In this document: positions 28,018 through 38,784 of the stretch, in pieces
Position numbering within the stretch: position 1 is the first letter of the stretch
Layout of the letters: every line of letters starts with the position of its first letter
Source: Bradyrhizobium agreste
GTDB lineage: Bacteria; Pseudomonadota; Alphaproteobacteria; Rhizobiales; Xanthobacteraceae
Direction of reading: 5' to 3'
Length of the DNA stretch: 64,000 bases
NCBI RefSeq assembly: GCF_016031625.1
Contig: NZ_JACCHP010000005.1
Span: forward strand, 186,001-250,000
The notes under the pieces: model-generated
What the model was told of the DNA's origin: nothing
The model's database searches: none
What the model saw: the letters and a program-made list of their open reading frames with translations, nothing else
Program-made: the position numbers and the translations under genes

Positions 28018-29304
28018 TCAACGCGCGCCCTCGACGGCCTCGGCGAGGCGCATGGCGGCCTGCTCCGGCTTGATCGTCTTGTTCTTCACGTACTCGGTGA
28101 TCACGTCGATCATCGCTGCCGTCATGCCGTTTTCCTGCGCCATGTTGTGCGCCATGCTGAGGACGGCCTGATTGCTGGCGATGGCGTCCTTCAGGGCCTT
28201 TGCGGTCGTTCGTTGCCCCTCGGACCAGCCTTCGCCGGACAGATCGACATCGGTGCGCACCGGAATCGATCCCGTGATCTGCGAATACATGGTCTGGATT
28301 GCCGGATCCATGACGAGCTGGGCCATCAGCGTCTGGCCGGCCTGCAGGTCGGGCTCCTTGCGCTGCCAGAAGATGAAGGCATCGGCATTCAACAGGAAGA
28401 CCGGCTTGCCGTTGTCGCTCGGGCCTGGCGCAATCATGAAGTCCTCGAGCTTGAAGCCGGCATTGCGCAATACGCCCTGGGCCCAGCCGCCCATGATCAT
28501 CATGCCCATGTCGCCGTCGATGAAGCGCTTCAGGTTGGTCGAAAAATGTTGGGCGCCGACGTTGGGATCCATCCAGTCCGCGATCTTGCGCACCTGGACG
28601 AACGCGGCCTTGATCTCGGGACCCTCGAGGGCCTTCTTTTCCAGATTCATGATGGCGGCGCGATAGGCGAGGGGACTGATGCCCGCGAGAGCCGCCTCGA
28701 ATTTCTGTCCGTCGTCCGGGCGGGTGCCGCCGTTGGCGATAGGGAAGGCCACGTCGCCCGTCTTCATCTTTTCGGCGAGGTCGTTGAAGTCGGCCCAGGT
28801 GACAGGGACCTTGTCCGCCTTGGCCTTGTCCATCGCGCGTTTGGACAGGAACAGCATGTTGGTGCTGTAGATCTGCAGCGGTAGCGCAATCCATTTGCCG
28901 CCAGGCTTGTGCAGTTTTGCAAGGTCCGGCGCGACGACCTTCTCATAGCCGGCGGCCGCGACGAGCGCGTCGAGATTGACGGTCGGGGCAATCTTCGACC
29001 AGGCGGCAATCTCGGGACCCTTGAGCTGCGAGCAGGCAGGCGGATCACCGGCCATGATCTGCGCCCGCAGCTTGTTCATCATCTCGGTGGTGAAGCCGGG
29101 GACGGGCGAGTGCTGCCAGACACCGCCTTTCTCCTCGAATTTCTTGCCGAGCGCCGTGATGGCGGCCCCATCGCTGCCCGCCGACCATTGCGAGATCGCG
29201 GTTAGTCGCGGCTTGGCCGTGCCTTGCGCGCGGGCAAAGGCCGGAAATGCGAGCGCGGCAGCGGATCCAGCGAGCAGACGACGCCTTGTTGTTGTGATCG
29301 GCAT
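28018..29304 (-). CDS. Sugar ABC transporter substrate-binding protein, glucose/mannose-binding type
   Basis: A 428-residue periplasmic binding protein. The N-terminus has an Arg-Arg-Arg-Leu-Leu segment before a hydrophobic core and Ala-Arg-Ala cut site, which could be read by Tat or Sec. The body has 'Gln-Leu-Lys-Gly-Pro-Glu-Ile', 'Ile-Met-Gly-Gly-Trp-Ala' and a C-terminal 'Met-Ala-His-Asn-Met-Ala' followed by 'Val-Ile-Thr-Glu-Tyr-Val'. From memory these match Pseudomonas GtsA, a glucose/mannose binder, rather than maltose or glycerol-phosphate binders. It follows the repressor gene by 59 bases. The ligand assignment is inference. Confidence 0.92.
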   Translation of the reverse strand: MPITTTRRRLLAGSAAALAFPAFARAQGTAKPRLTAISQWSAGSDGAAITALGKKFEEKGGVWQHSPVPGFTTEMMNKLRAQIMAGDPPACSQLKGPEIAAWSKIAPTVNLDALVAAAGYEKVVAPDLAKLHKPGGKWIALPLQIYSTNMLFLSKRAMDKAKADKVPVTWADFNDLAEKMKTGDVAFPIANGGTRPDDGQKFEAALAGISPLAYRAAIMNLEKKALEGPEIKAAFVQVRKIADWMDPNVGAQHFSTNLKRFIDGDMGMMIMGGWAQGVLRNAGFKLEDFMIAPGPSDNGKPVFLLNADAFIFWQRKEPDLQAGQTLMAQLVMDPAIQTMYSQITGSIPVRTDVDLSGEGWSEGQRTTAKALKDAIASNQAVLSMAHNMAQENGMTAAMIDVITEYVKNKTIKPEQAAMRLAEAVEGAR

Positions 29305-29363
29305 GGCAGTTCCTCCCGGTGTGAAATCTTTCGCCCTTGCGGGCCATTCAGGCTCAGCGCATG

Positions 29364-30554
29364 TCAGGCCGCCTCCGTCGACGCCGCGGGCATACCGCCG
29401 CGGCTGGCAAGGCAGAAGGCGGCGAAGGCGAGCGCAGCCTGCGGGTCGTTGCCCGTCGACGGCGGCACGAAGGCGAGCGAGACCTGCGCCAATTCGCGTC
29501 CGCCCAGCAGGCAGGCGTCGATCCCGTCGACCAGTGCTTTTCGATCCTCTTCAGAGAGAAGCGACGGCCAGCCGCTGATCGCAACGCCGCCGCAGGGCTT
29601 GACGTTCAGCGTGTTGCCGATCGCAAGGCCAAGCCGGAACAGCCGCCGGCGCAATTCCTGCCGCACGCGCGATGAGATCGGGACCGTGTTCACCCATTCG
29701 TTGCCGAGCTGAAGCAGCTCGGCTTCGGACACGCCGAGAAGCTCGGCCAGCGCCGGAATCGACGCATAGGCCTCGACGCAGCCATGATGTCCGCAGCGGC
29801 AGCGCGGTCCGTCAGGCCCGAACACCATGTGGCCGAGCTCGATCGGCTGCAGGGCATCCGCCTCGGCCGGATTATCCATCCAGGCGCCGGCGACGCCATG
29901 GCTGACGAGCACGAACAGATGCGTGTCGTTGAACGGATAGTTTTCCGTGCGGCAGCAGTGAAAGGTGGCATGCGCGACGACCGAATTGGTGAATTCAATC
30001 GGCACGCCCGCGAACATCTCGCCGAACATGTCGCTGATGCGAGCGAGGTCGCAGGGAATGATCGGGTTGACCGAAATGCTGAGGCGGCCGAGGCCGGGAA
30101 TCGAGACGCCGATCTGCGACAGGGTGATCCGGCGGCGCCGCGTCCAGTCGCGCAGCAACGTCATCGCTTCGCGAAACGCCCGGCCAACGGTCTCGACATT
30201 CGGCGTCTTCGGCAGCGGCACGCGCTCGGTGTAGTGCAATTCGCCCGACAGGCCACCGACACCGACACTGAGCCGCTGCGCCGTCAGCTCGAAGGCCGCC
30301 AGCGCCACCGCGCCGTCGAGCGACACGAGGCCCGTCGGGCCGCCGACGTAAGGGGCAGGGCGCCGTATTTCCTCGATCAGGCCTTCGGCCTTCAAGTCAA
30401 GCAGGATGCGCGACAGGCTCGCTTCCGACAGGCGCACGGCCTTGGCCAGAGGCGGACGAAACGAGCCGCCCGACTGAAGCAGATGAGTCAAAATGGCAGC
30501 GCGTGTCTGCCGCCGACTTCTCGGCTGCTCCGGCATTTCCATCTCTGTCGTCAT
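29364..30554 (-). CDS. ROK-family transcriptional repressor of the sugar operon
   Basis: A 396-residue regulator. A winged helix-turn-helix (about residues 12-75) precedes a ROK/glucokinase-fold domain. The zinc signature Cys-x-Cys-Gly-x2-Gly-Cys-x-Glu is intact near residue 250, followed by 'Ala-Tyr-Ala-Ser'. The kinase Asp of the usual Asn-Asp-x-Asn motif is not found (the local sequence reads Thr-Asn-Ser-Val), so it should bind sugar without phosphorylating it. It heads an operon with the transporter and dehydrogenase. A perfect palindrome overlaps its start codon, suggesting autoregulation. ATGs at 30542 and 30536 are possible alternative starts. Confidence 0.93.
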   Translation of the reverse strand: MTTEMEMPEQPRSRRQTRAAILTHLLQSGGSFRPPLAKAVRLSEASLSRILLDLKAEGLIEEIRRPAPYVGGPTGLVSLDGAVALAAFELTAQRLSVGVGGLSGELHYTERVPLPKTPNVETVGRAFREAMTLLRDWTRRRRITLSQIGVSIPGLGRLSISVNPIIPCDLARISDMFGEMFAGVPIEFTNSVVAHATFHCCRTENYPFNDTHLFVLVSHGVAGAWMDNPAEADALQPIELGHMVFGPDGPRCRCGHHGCVEAYASIPALAELLGVSEAELLQLGNEWVNTVPISSRVRQELRRRLFRLGLAIGNTLNVKPCGGVAISGWPSLLSEEDRKALVDGIDACLLGGRELAQVSLAFVPPSTGNDPQAALAFAAFCLASRGGMPAASTEAA

Positions 30555-30573
30555 TCTTACTTAGTGTAAGAAT
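30553..30573. promoter_or_regulatory. Candidate ROK operator at the start codon of the repressor gene
   Basis: ATTCTTAC (30553-30560) and GTAAGAAT (30566-30573) form a perfect 8-bp inverted repeat with a five-base centre, overlapping the ATG of the ROK gene. Because the whole sugar operon is downstream on the same strand, a repressor bound here would control all six genes. Family knowledge: NagC/Mlc-type regulators bind such palindromes. The link to this protein is inference. Confidence 0.55.
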
Positions 30574-30676
30574 TTGCGCGCGAAGCGTTTCGGCTGTCAA
30601 GCATCGGTGAGCGAGATGACCCGACTTGTTGTTGTGCGCGGCAGCATGGATGAGTTGCGCGATCCGCCTCGCAAAC

Positions 30677-30706
30677 GAAAAACGGCGCCATCTTGCGATG
30701 GCGCCG
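30677..30706 (-). terminator. Rho-independent terminator of gltA
   Basis: On the minus strand a perfect stem (GGCGCCATC / GATGGCGCC, extended by one G-C pair) with a four-base loop is followed by GTTTTTC. It lies about 25 bases after the gltA stop. Confidence 0.88.
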
Positions 30707-30731
30707 CTTCGAAAGCCGTGATGGCCTGACC

Positions 30732-32033
<1,302 letters not shown>

Positions 32034-32179
32034 CAGAGGTCCCCGATGTGTGGTGAAACGGGCCGGAGCCGGAGTCCCCCAAGGGAGAAAATGGGGCAGG
32101 CCGGATGTTCCAGAATGTACGGGGGAGATGGGTATATTATTGCTATGTGCGCTGCAAGATGGCCACTCGCATGCTCGAC

Positions 32180-33607
32180 TTACGTCGTAGACTGGTCCTC
32201 GAGCCGGGCGAGGCTCTCCTGGCGTCCGAGGACGTCCAAAACCTCAAATATACCAGGCGACGTCGTCCGTCCGGTGAGCGCCGCCCTAAGCGGCTGGGCG
32301 ACCGCGCCGAGCTTGAGACTATTTTCCTCGGCAAAGGCGCGCAGCGCGGCCTCGGTGGTGGCGCCGCTCCACGTCTCGACTTTCTCCAGCGCGGAATGTA
32401 GCTGGCCGATCAGCTTGCGGTTTTCGGGCGTCAGCAGCGCCTGCGCCTTGGGATCGGGCGCCAGCGGCCGGTCGGCGAAGATGAAATGGGCGCCGTCGAT
32501 CAGCTCGATCAACGTCTTGGCGCGCTCCTTCAGGGCCGGCATGGCCTTGAGCAGCTGCGCGCGCGTGGTGTCGTTCAACTTGGCCTTAATCTCGTCGCGG
32601 CTCGGCACGATGTGGTCGAGCACGTCCTCGAACATCCTCACGAGCGATTGATCGTCGGCCTGGCGGATGTAGTGGCCGTTGAGGTTTTCCAGCTTGGCAA
32701 AATCGAAGCGGGCGGCGGCGCGGCCGACGCTGGCGAGATCGAACGCTTCGATCATCTCCTCGGTCGAGAAGATCTCCTGGTCGCCATGGCTCCAGCCGAG
32801 CCGGACGAGGTAGTTGCGCAGCGCCGCCGGGAGGTAGCCCATGGCGCGGTAGGCATCGACGCCGAGTGCGCCGTGCCGCTTGGACAGTTTCGAGCCGTCC
32901 GGGCCGTGGATCAGGGGGATGTGGGACATGCTCGGCAGCGCCCAGCCCATCGCATCGTAGATCTGCTTCTGGCGGGCGGCGTTGATCAAATGGTCGTCGC
33001 CGCGGATCACGTGGGTGACGCCCATATCGTGGTCGTCGACCACCACGGCGAGCATGTAGGTCGGGTTGCCATCGCCCCGCAGCAGGACGAGATCGTCGAG
33101 GTTCTCGTTCTGCCAGACCACGCGGCCCTGGACCTGGTCCTCGATCACGGTCTCGCCGGTCTGCGGCGCGCGCAGGCGGATGGTGGGCTTGACGTCGCCC
33201 GGAGCCGTCGCCGGGTCGCGGTCGCGCCACATGCCGTCATAGAGGCGGGTGCGCCCCTCGCTGCGCGCCTTCTCGCGCATGGCGGCGAGCTCCTCGGCGG
33301 TGGCGTAGCAACGGTAGGCCTTGCCGTCGGCCAGCAGCTGCTCGGCGACCTCGCGGTGGCGGGCGGCGCGGGCGAACTGGTAGATGACCTCGCCGTCCCA
33401 GCCGAGCTCCAGCCACTTCAGCCCATCAAGGATGGCGCCGATAGCGGCTTCCGTGGAACGCTCCCGGTCGGTGTCCTCGATCCGGAGCAGCATCTTGCCG
33501 CCGTGCTTCTTGGCGTAAAGCCAGTTGAACAGCGCCGTGCGGGCGCCCCCGATATGGAGGAAGCCGGTCGGCGAGGGAGCAAAGCGCGTGACGACGGAAT
33601 CGGACAT
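32180..33607 (-). CDS. gltX: Glutamyl-tRNA synthetase
   Basis: A 475-residue class I synthetase that charges tRNA-Glu. It shows the HIGH-type motif '[10 protein letters not shown]' near residue 10 and the KMSKS-type motif 'Ser-Lys-Leu-Ser-Lys-Arg-His-Gly' near residue 240. The anticodon-binding helical domain follows. In many alphaproteobacteria GluRS also mischarges tRNA-Gln for later amidation. Here a true glutaminyl-tRNA synthetase is encoded 155 bases away in the opposite direction, so this enzyme may be discriminating. Confidence 0.96.
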   Translation of the reverse strand: MSDSVVTRFAPSPTGFLHIGGARTALFNWLYAKKHGGKMLLRIEDTDRERSTEAAIGAILDGLKWLELGWDGEVIYQFARAARHREVAEQLLADGKAYRCYATAEELAAMREKARSEGRTRLYDGMWRDRDPATAPGDVKPTIRLRAPQTGETVIEDQVQGRVVWQNENLDDLVLLRGDGNPTYMLAVVVDDHDMGVTHVIRGDDHLINAARQKQIYDAMGWALPSMSHIPLIHGPDGSKLSKRHGALGVDAYRAMGYLPAALRNYLVRLGWSHGDQEIFSTEEMIEAFDLASVGRAAARFDFAKLENLNGHYIRQADDQSLVRMFEDVLDHIVPSRDEIKAKLNDTTRAQLLKAMPALKERAKTLIELIDGAHFIFADRPLAPDPKAQALLTPENRKLIGQLHSALEKVETWSGATTEAALRAFAEENSLKLGAVAQPLRAALTGRTTSPGIFEVLDVLGRQESLARLEDQSTT

Positions 33608-33762
33608 TCTTGGCAGGGCCTATGCATTGGAGGCGGTGGTGTATAGCAGGAACGGGACATAACTAAAGGGCGACGGCGGACCTGACAGGCCTTGCTTAAG
33701 CTCTTGGCGCGGCCACGCGAATTTGGCAGAAGAACCGCTGATTTCCCTACAGGATTTTCGTA

Positions 33763-35439
<1,677 letters not shown>

Positions 35440-35448
35440 GGCGAGGGC

Positions 35449-35835
35449 ATGAGCAGCGAAGCCGACGCCATCGTTTCCGCCATCATCGCGAAATGGTGCG
35501 CCGGCTTCGCGACGCTCGATGCGGCCGCGCTGTCATCGCTCTATGCGAGGAACGCGTTCTTCTTCGGCTCCAACCCGAAGCTTTATCGCGGCCGAGATGG
35601 CGTCGCCGACTATTTCAATGGCCTGCCACGCTGGCGAAGGCCGAGCGCGACCTTCTCCGAGGTGAACGCCGCGCAGGCCGGCCCTGACCTGATCAACATG
35701 GCCGCGACCATCACGTTCGATCTCGCCGGCGAGCGGGACGATCTCGTCGTGAAGATGAGCTGGGTCATCATCCGCGAGGAAGACGACTGGAGGATCGTCA
35801 ATCACCATGCTTCGGCCAAGGCGCCGCTGATCTAG
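35449..35835 (+). CDS. NTF2-like (SnoaL/DUF4440-type) protein
   Basis: A 128-residue cone-shaped NTF2-fold protein. It has 'Tyr-Ala-Arg-Asn-Ala-Phe-Phe-Phe-Gly', a conserved 'Gly-Arg-Asp-Gly-Val-Ala-Asp-Tyr-Phe' and a final 'Trp-Arg-Ile-Val-Asn-His-His-Ala-Ser' strand, all typical of the SgcJ/EcaC group. Members are small-molecule binders, isomerases or adaptors; none of these roles can be chosen here. It starts nine bases after glnS and is probably co-transcribed, with no clear functional tie. Confidence 0.82.
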   Translation: MSSEADAIVSAIIAKWCAGFATLDAAALSSLYARNAFFFGSNPKLYRGRDGVADYFNGLPRWRRPSATFSEVNAAQAGPDLINMAATITFDLAGERDDLVVKMSWVIIREEDDWRIVNHHASAKAPLI

Positions 35836-35876
35836 CGCCGGAGGCGTACTTCATCGCATCCGCTTTCATCCGGTCG

Positions 35877-36362
35877 CTACAGCTTGTAGCCGATCTTTCT
35901 CAGGAGGTCCTTCCGCCACGCAATGTCGGCGTCGGTCTCGATACCCAGCGGTGAGGCGCCATCCACTATGCCGAGCACGCCACGGCCGAGCTCGGTTTGC
36001 GCGACGATCACCTGCGTGGCGTTGGCCGTCGCGCAGTAGATGCGGCAGACCTCCGGCACCGAGCGCACGGCAACCAGGACGTTGACCGGAAAGAAGCCGT
36101 CGCCCAGAAAGATCAGAAAAGTGTGGCCGGCGCCGATGGCCAATGCGTTGTTGCGGGCGTGGGTGAGGGCCGCTTCGTCATTGCCCGACCAGCGCACCAG
36201 CCGCTTGCCGGAGGCTTCGCAGAAGGCGATCCCGAAGCGGATGCCCGGAACCGTGCCAACGAGCGCCTCGTGGAGGTCTTCCACGGTCTTGATGAAATGC
36301 GACTGACCGAAGATGAAGTTGGCCGCGTCCGGCTTGACGATGGGTACGACGGTGAGTTCCAT
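35877..36362 (-). CDS. Adenosine-specific kinase family protein (DUF355)
   Basis: A 161-residue protein of the COG1839 family, whose studied archaeal member (Pyrobaculum PAE2307) binds and phosphorylates adenosine. Recognisable blocks are 'Asn-Phe-Ile-Phe-Gly-Gln-Ser-His-Phe-Ile-Lys-Thr' near residue 15 and 'Gly-Ile-Ala-Phe-Cys-Glu-Ala-Ser' near residue 44. 'Cys-Ala-Thr-Ala-Asn' lies near residue 109. The length is that of the family. It is the last of three same-strand genes, 32 bases after the TrpF-like gene. The family is better known from Archaea and is scattered in bacteria; its true role here is unknown. Confidence 0.85.
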   Translation of the reverse strand: MELTVVPIVKPDAANFIFGQSHFIKTVEDLHEALVGTVPGIRFGIAFCEASGKRLVRWSGNDEAALTHARNNALAIGAGHTFLIFLGDGFFPVNVLVAVRSVPEVCRIYCATANATQVIVAQTELGRGVLGIVDGASPLGIETDADIAWRKDLLRKIGYKL

Positions 36363-36394
36363 GGCCGCGCTCCTCCAGGAGAGGACGATTCATG

Positions 36395-37075
36395 TTAGGC
36401 CGACGGAAAGCGATTGTCAGCCGCCGCCCGAGCCGCTTCGTGGAACCGGCGGACTCGCTCCAGGTCCTTGGCGTGCGAACCGTCCTGATCCGTCTTCGTC
36501 TTGGAGTCGACGCCTGCCGGGCGGACAGCTTGGATCGCTCCTGCGACGTTGTCCGGTCCGAGGCCGCCTGCGAGGACGACCGGAATACGGACAACGTCCA
36601 CGATGCGGCGACTGATATTCCAATCATGCGTCACGCCGAGCGCGCCGATCTGCTTGTCGGTGGATCGATAACTGTCGAGCAGCAGAAAGTCTGCAATGCC
36701 GACGTAGCTCTCGGCAATCGCGACGCTTTCCTCGGAGAACACCGGTATGCTTCTCATCACGACGATCCCGGGCAACATGCGTTTGAGCGAAGCAACATCT
36801 TGCGGGGAAAGCAGTTCGGCGCTGGCTCCCAAATGGACGATTGCGGGGTTGAGCTCGCGCGCCCAAGACGCAATCAAGGAAAGATCCCGGGTCAGAAACA
36901 GTGCCGAGAATTTCGATGGCGGTACAATTGCCGCGCCGATCCTGGAAGCCGCCGAGATCGGCAGTTCGCGCGGAAATTGGCCGTCTCCGACGAGCACGCC
37001 GATATGATCGACGCCAATGGCCGAAAGTGCTGACGCCTCTTCGGGGGTGGAGATTTCATAGATCTGGGTCAACAT
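36395..37075 (-). CDS. TrpF-like (beta/alpha)8 barrel lacking the catalytic cysteine
   Basis: A 226-residue barrel related to phosphoribosylanthranilate isomerase. The C-terminal phosphate-binding block 'Leu-Ala-Gly-Gly-Leu-Gly-Pro-Asp-Asn-Val' and 'Val-Arg-Pro-Ala-Gly-Val-Asp' are kept. The acid Asp is kept as Asp134 in 'Leu-Leu-Leu-Asp'. The N-terminal Lys-Ile-Cys-Gly motif is replaced by Gln-Ile-Tyr-Glu, so the catalytic cysteine is Tyr6. The 'Ser-Gly-Lys-Thr-Phe-Asp-Trp' loop is also changed. The isomerase reaction is therefore unlikely. It lies 21 bases after the MBL gene and 32 before the adenosine kinase-like gene, far from any trp gene. It may act on or bind another phosphoribosyl compound. 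Confidence 0.82.
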   Translation of the reverse strand: MLTQIYEISTPEEASALSAIGVDHIGVLVGDGQFPRELPISAASRIGAAIVPPSKFSALFLTRDLSLIASWARELNPAIVHLGASAELLSPQDVASLKRMLPGIVVMRSIPVFSEESVAIAESYVGIADFLLLDSYRSTDKQIGALGVTHDWNISRRIVDVVRIPVVLAGGLGPDNVAGAIQAVRPAGVDSKTKTDQDGSHAKDLERVRRFHEAARAAADNRFPSA

Positions 37076-37096
37076 CGGGCGTCACCTCTCCGAGTC

Positions 37097-38101
37097 TCAG
37101 GCGCGAGGGGCCCCGAACGCCGCCATCACCTCGGCCAGCATCCGCTCCTGCTCTCCCCCATAGCGCGGAGAGAAATGAAAGGGCTCGACGCGGCGGACAT
37201 TGGCTTCCCGTGCAACTTCTCCGGCAGCCGTGGTGGTAAGATGAGCCCGCTGCTTCGCTATTGTGGCGTCCGCGTCCGCAAACGCCGCCTCGATGAAGAG
37301 GATGTCTGCATTCTGAATCAGCGCCACGATGGCGGCACGATTGGCCGGCGTGTCGGCAACATCGGTCACATAGGCGATTTTCTGGCCGGCAGTGACCGTC
37401 ACAAGATCGCGCAGGCTTGAGAGTGGCACGAGGCGATCCGACTTGGCCGCTTCTTCGATACGGATCAAATGATCTTCCGCGCGACGCTCGACGACGGCCT
37501 TCTTTAGCGACAGCAACCAGGAACCGACGGGCAGTCCACGCTCCGCCAGCCTATTCTTCCATACGTTGACATGGGCCGCTTCCTGCAGCGCAAAACCGAG
37601 GCAGGGCGTGCCATGCTCAAGGATCGCGGCTGACACGCGATGGGTCGGTTCATCGCAGAGTACGCCCGCAGTGGTCTTGCGAGAGGCGGATGGCTCTGCC
37701 GCGAAGCCTTTCCGCAGCCGGAACCGCGTGGTGGAGATGGAATCTTGCGCTCCAAGTTCGCTGACGTCGAAAACAAGATCGCAGGGATAGTTTTCGACCA
37801 GGTTCCAGCGATAGGCCTGAAGCTTGTGAAAGACGTGCTCGGCCAAGCCGGGCGGACCGAACAGCTGTACCGATTTCTCGTGCCCGACGAGCAAACGCAG
37901 CAGATGGTCGAAGCCAACGAAATGATCGATATGCGCATGCGAGACAAAGACCTGATCGACGCGTCGGATCTTCCGTGGCGCCAATGAAGCAATCTCTCCG
38001 ATATCGAACAGCAGGCTTCGCTTCTCGAACAGTGTCTCGACATAGACCGTCGGATCGCCGTAGCGACCGTTGACCAGGCTAGGATGGAAAAGCGGTCGCA
38101 T
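37097..38101 (-). CDS. Metallo-beta-lactamase-fold hydrolase, RNase Z-like
   Basis: A 334-residue metal-dependent hydrolase. The zinc motif 'Ser-His-Ala-His-Ile-Asp-His' is near residues 53-59. A later 'Tyr-Val-Thr-Asp' gives the bridging aspartate, and 'Arg-Val-Glu-Pro-Phe-His-Phe-Ser-Pro-Arg-Tyr' near the C-terminus supplies the last His, as in RNase Z. An insertion of about 60 residues in the middle could hold the exosite. It could process tRNA 3' ends, but relatives also hydrolyse cyclic phosphodiesters. First gene of the three-gene operon with the TrpF-like and adenosine-kinase-like proteins. Confidence 0.85.
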   Translation of the reverse strand: MRPLFHPSLVNGRYGDPTVYVETLFEKRSLLFDIGEIASLAPRKIRRVDQVFVSHAHIDHFVGFDHLLRLLVGHEKSVQLFGPPGLAEHVFHKLQAYRWNLVENYPCDLVFDVSELGAQDSISTTRFRLRKGFAAEPSASRKTTAGVLCDEPTHRVSAAILEHGTPCLGFALQEAAHVNVWKNRLAERGLPVGSWLLSLKKAVVERRAEDHLIRIEEAAKSDRLVPLSSLRDLVTVTAGQKIAYVTDVADTPANRAAIVALIQNADILFIEAAFADADATIAKQRAHLTTTAAGEVAREANVRRVEPFHFSPRYGGEQERMLAEVMAAFGAPRA

Positions 38102-38219
38102 GACAACAATTCTGCTGCAACAGTTCCAAATGCATCTCCCCTCATCTTAGGGGACGGGGATGGATTCCGCACCGGGCAGGATCGAGCTAGAATACATCAA
38201 TCGGATCGAGGAGAGAGCC

Positions 38220-38669
38220 ATGAAACTCGTTTCAAGCGCCTTCGCCGATGGTGCCGCAATTCCGCGACGGTTTACCTGTGATGGCGAAAATCTTTCGCCA
38301 CCTCTGCAATGGAGCGACGCGCCGGAGGGGACGCGGAGTCTCGTCCTGCTCTGCGACGATCCCGATGCGCCCGCCGGCAAATGGCATCATTGGGCAGTCT
38401 ACGACATTCCGCCGGCGGTCACGGAATTTGCGATCAACGCCGCGCAGAACGCCAGAATGAAGCAAGCCGTCAACGATTTTCGGAAGGTGGGCTATGGCGG
38501 CCCGTGTCCGCCGCATGGCCATGGGCCTCATCACTATCATTTCCGACTGCTTGCCCTCTCGATGGAGGGCCTGCCGACAAAGGCCAATGCATCCTGCGCC
38601 GACATCGAGCGAGAGGCGCGCAAGCACGTGATCGCGGAGGCGACCCTCGTCGGTTGGTACGAGAGGTAG
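38220..38669 (+). CDS. YbhB/YbcL family PEBP-like protein
   Basis: A 149-residue phosphatidylethanolamine-binding-fold protein. The core motif 'Asp-Asp-Pro-Asp-Ala-Pro' is near residue 53, followed by 'His-His-Trp-Ala-Val-Tyr-Asp-Ile-Pro'. 'Gly-Tyr-Gly-Gly-Pro-Cys-Pro-Pro-His-Gly-His-Gly-Pro-His-His-Tyr' is near residue 104. ATG 38220 follows GAGGAGAG and is preferred to an in-frame codon at 38160. No signal peptide, so cytoplasmic. Ligand and role are unknown; family members in E. coli are uncharacterised Raf-kinase-inhibitor-like proteins. Confidence 0.9.
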   Translation: MKLVSSAFADGAAIPRRFTCDGENLSPPLQWSDAPEGTRSLVLLCDDPDAPAGKWHHWAVYDIPPAVTEFAINAAQNARMKQAVNDFRKVGYGGPCPPHGHGPHHYHFRLLALSMEGLPTKANASCADIEREARKHVIAEATLVGWYER

Positions 38670-38681
38670 GCGAAAGAATGC

Positions 38682-38784
38682 CCTAAAGAGCGATGCGATC
38701 GGGATCAATCGTCATCGCACTTTAGGTTATTGTTTGAGCATGATCTCTTCGGAAAACCGCCACGCACTTTTCCGGATCATGCTC
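38682..38784. repeat. Double-palindrome Rhizobiales intergenic repeat between YbhB and glnA
   Basis: Two hairpins stand side by side. The first (38682-38726) pairs CCTAAAG..CGATG with CATCG..CTTTAGG. The second (38736-38784) pairs GAGCATGATC..GGAAAA with TTTTCC..GATCATGCTC. I recall this 'TTTGAGCATGATC..TTCCGGATCATGCTC' unit from many rhizobial intergenic spaces. It separates two convergent genes and ends on the glnA stop codon, so it may also end transcription from both sides. Confidence 0.8.

Noticed and set aside
36395..37075. Calling this gene trpF
   Set aside because: The catalytic Cys is Tyr and the catalytic loop is changed; the context is not tryptophan synthesis. Kept as TrpF-like.
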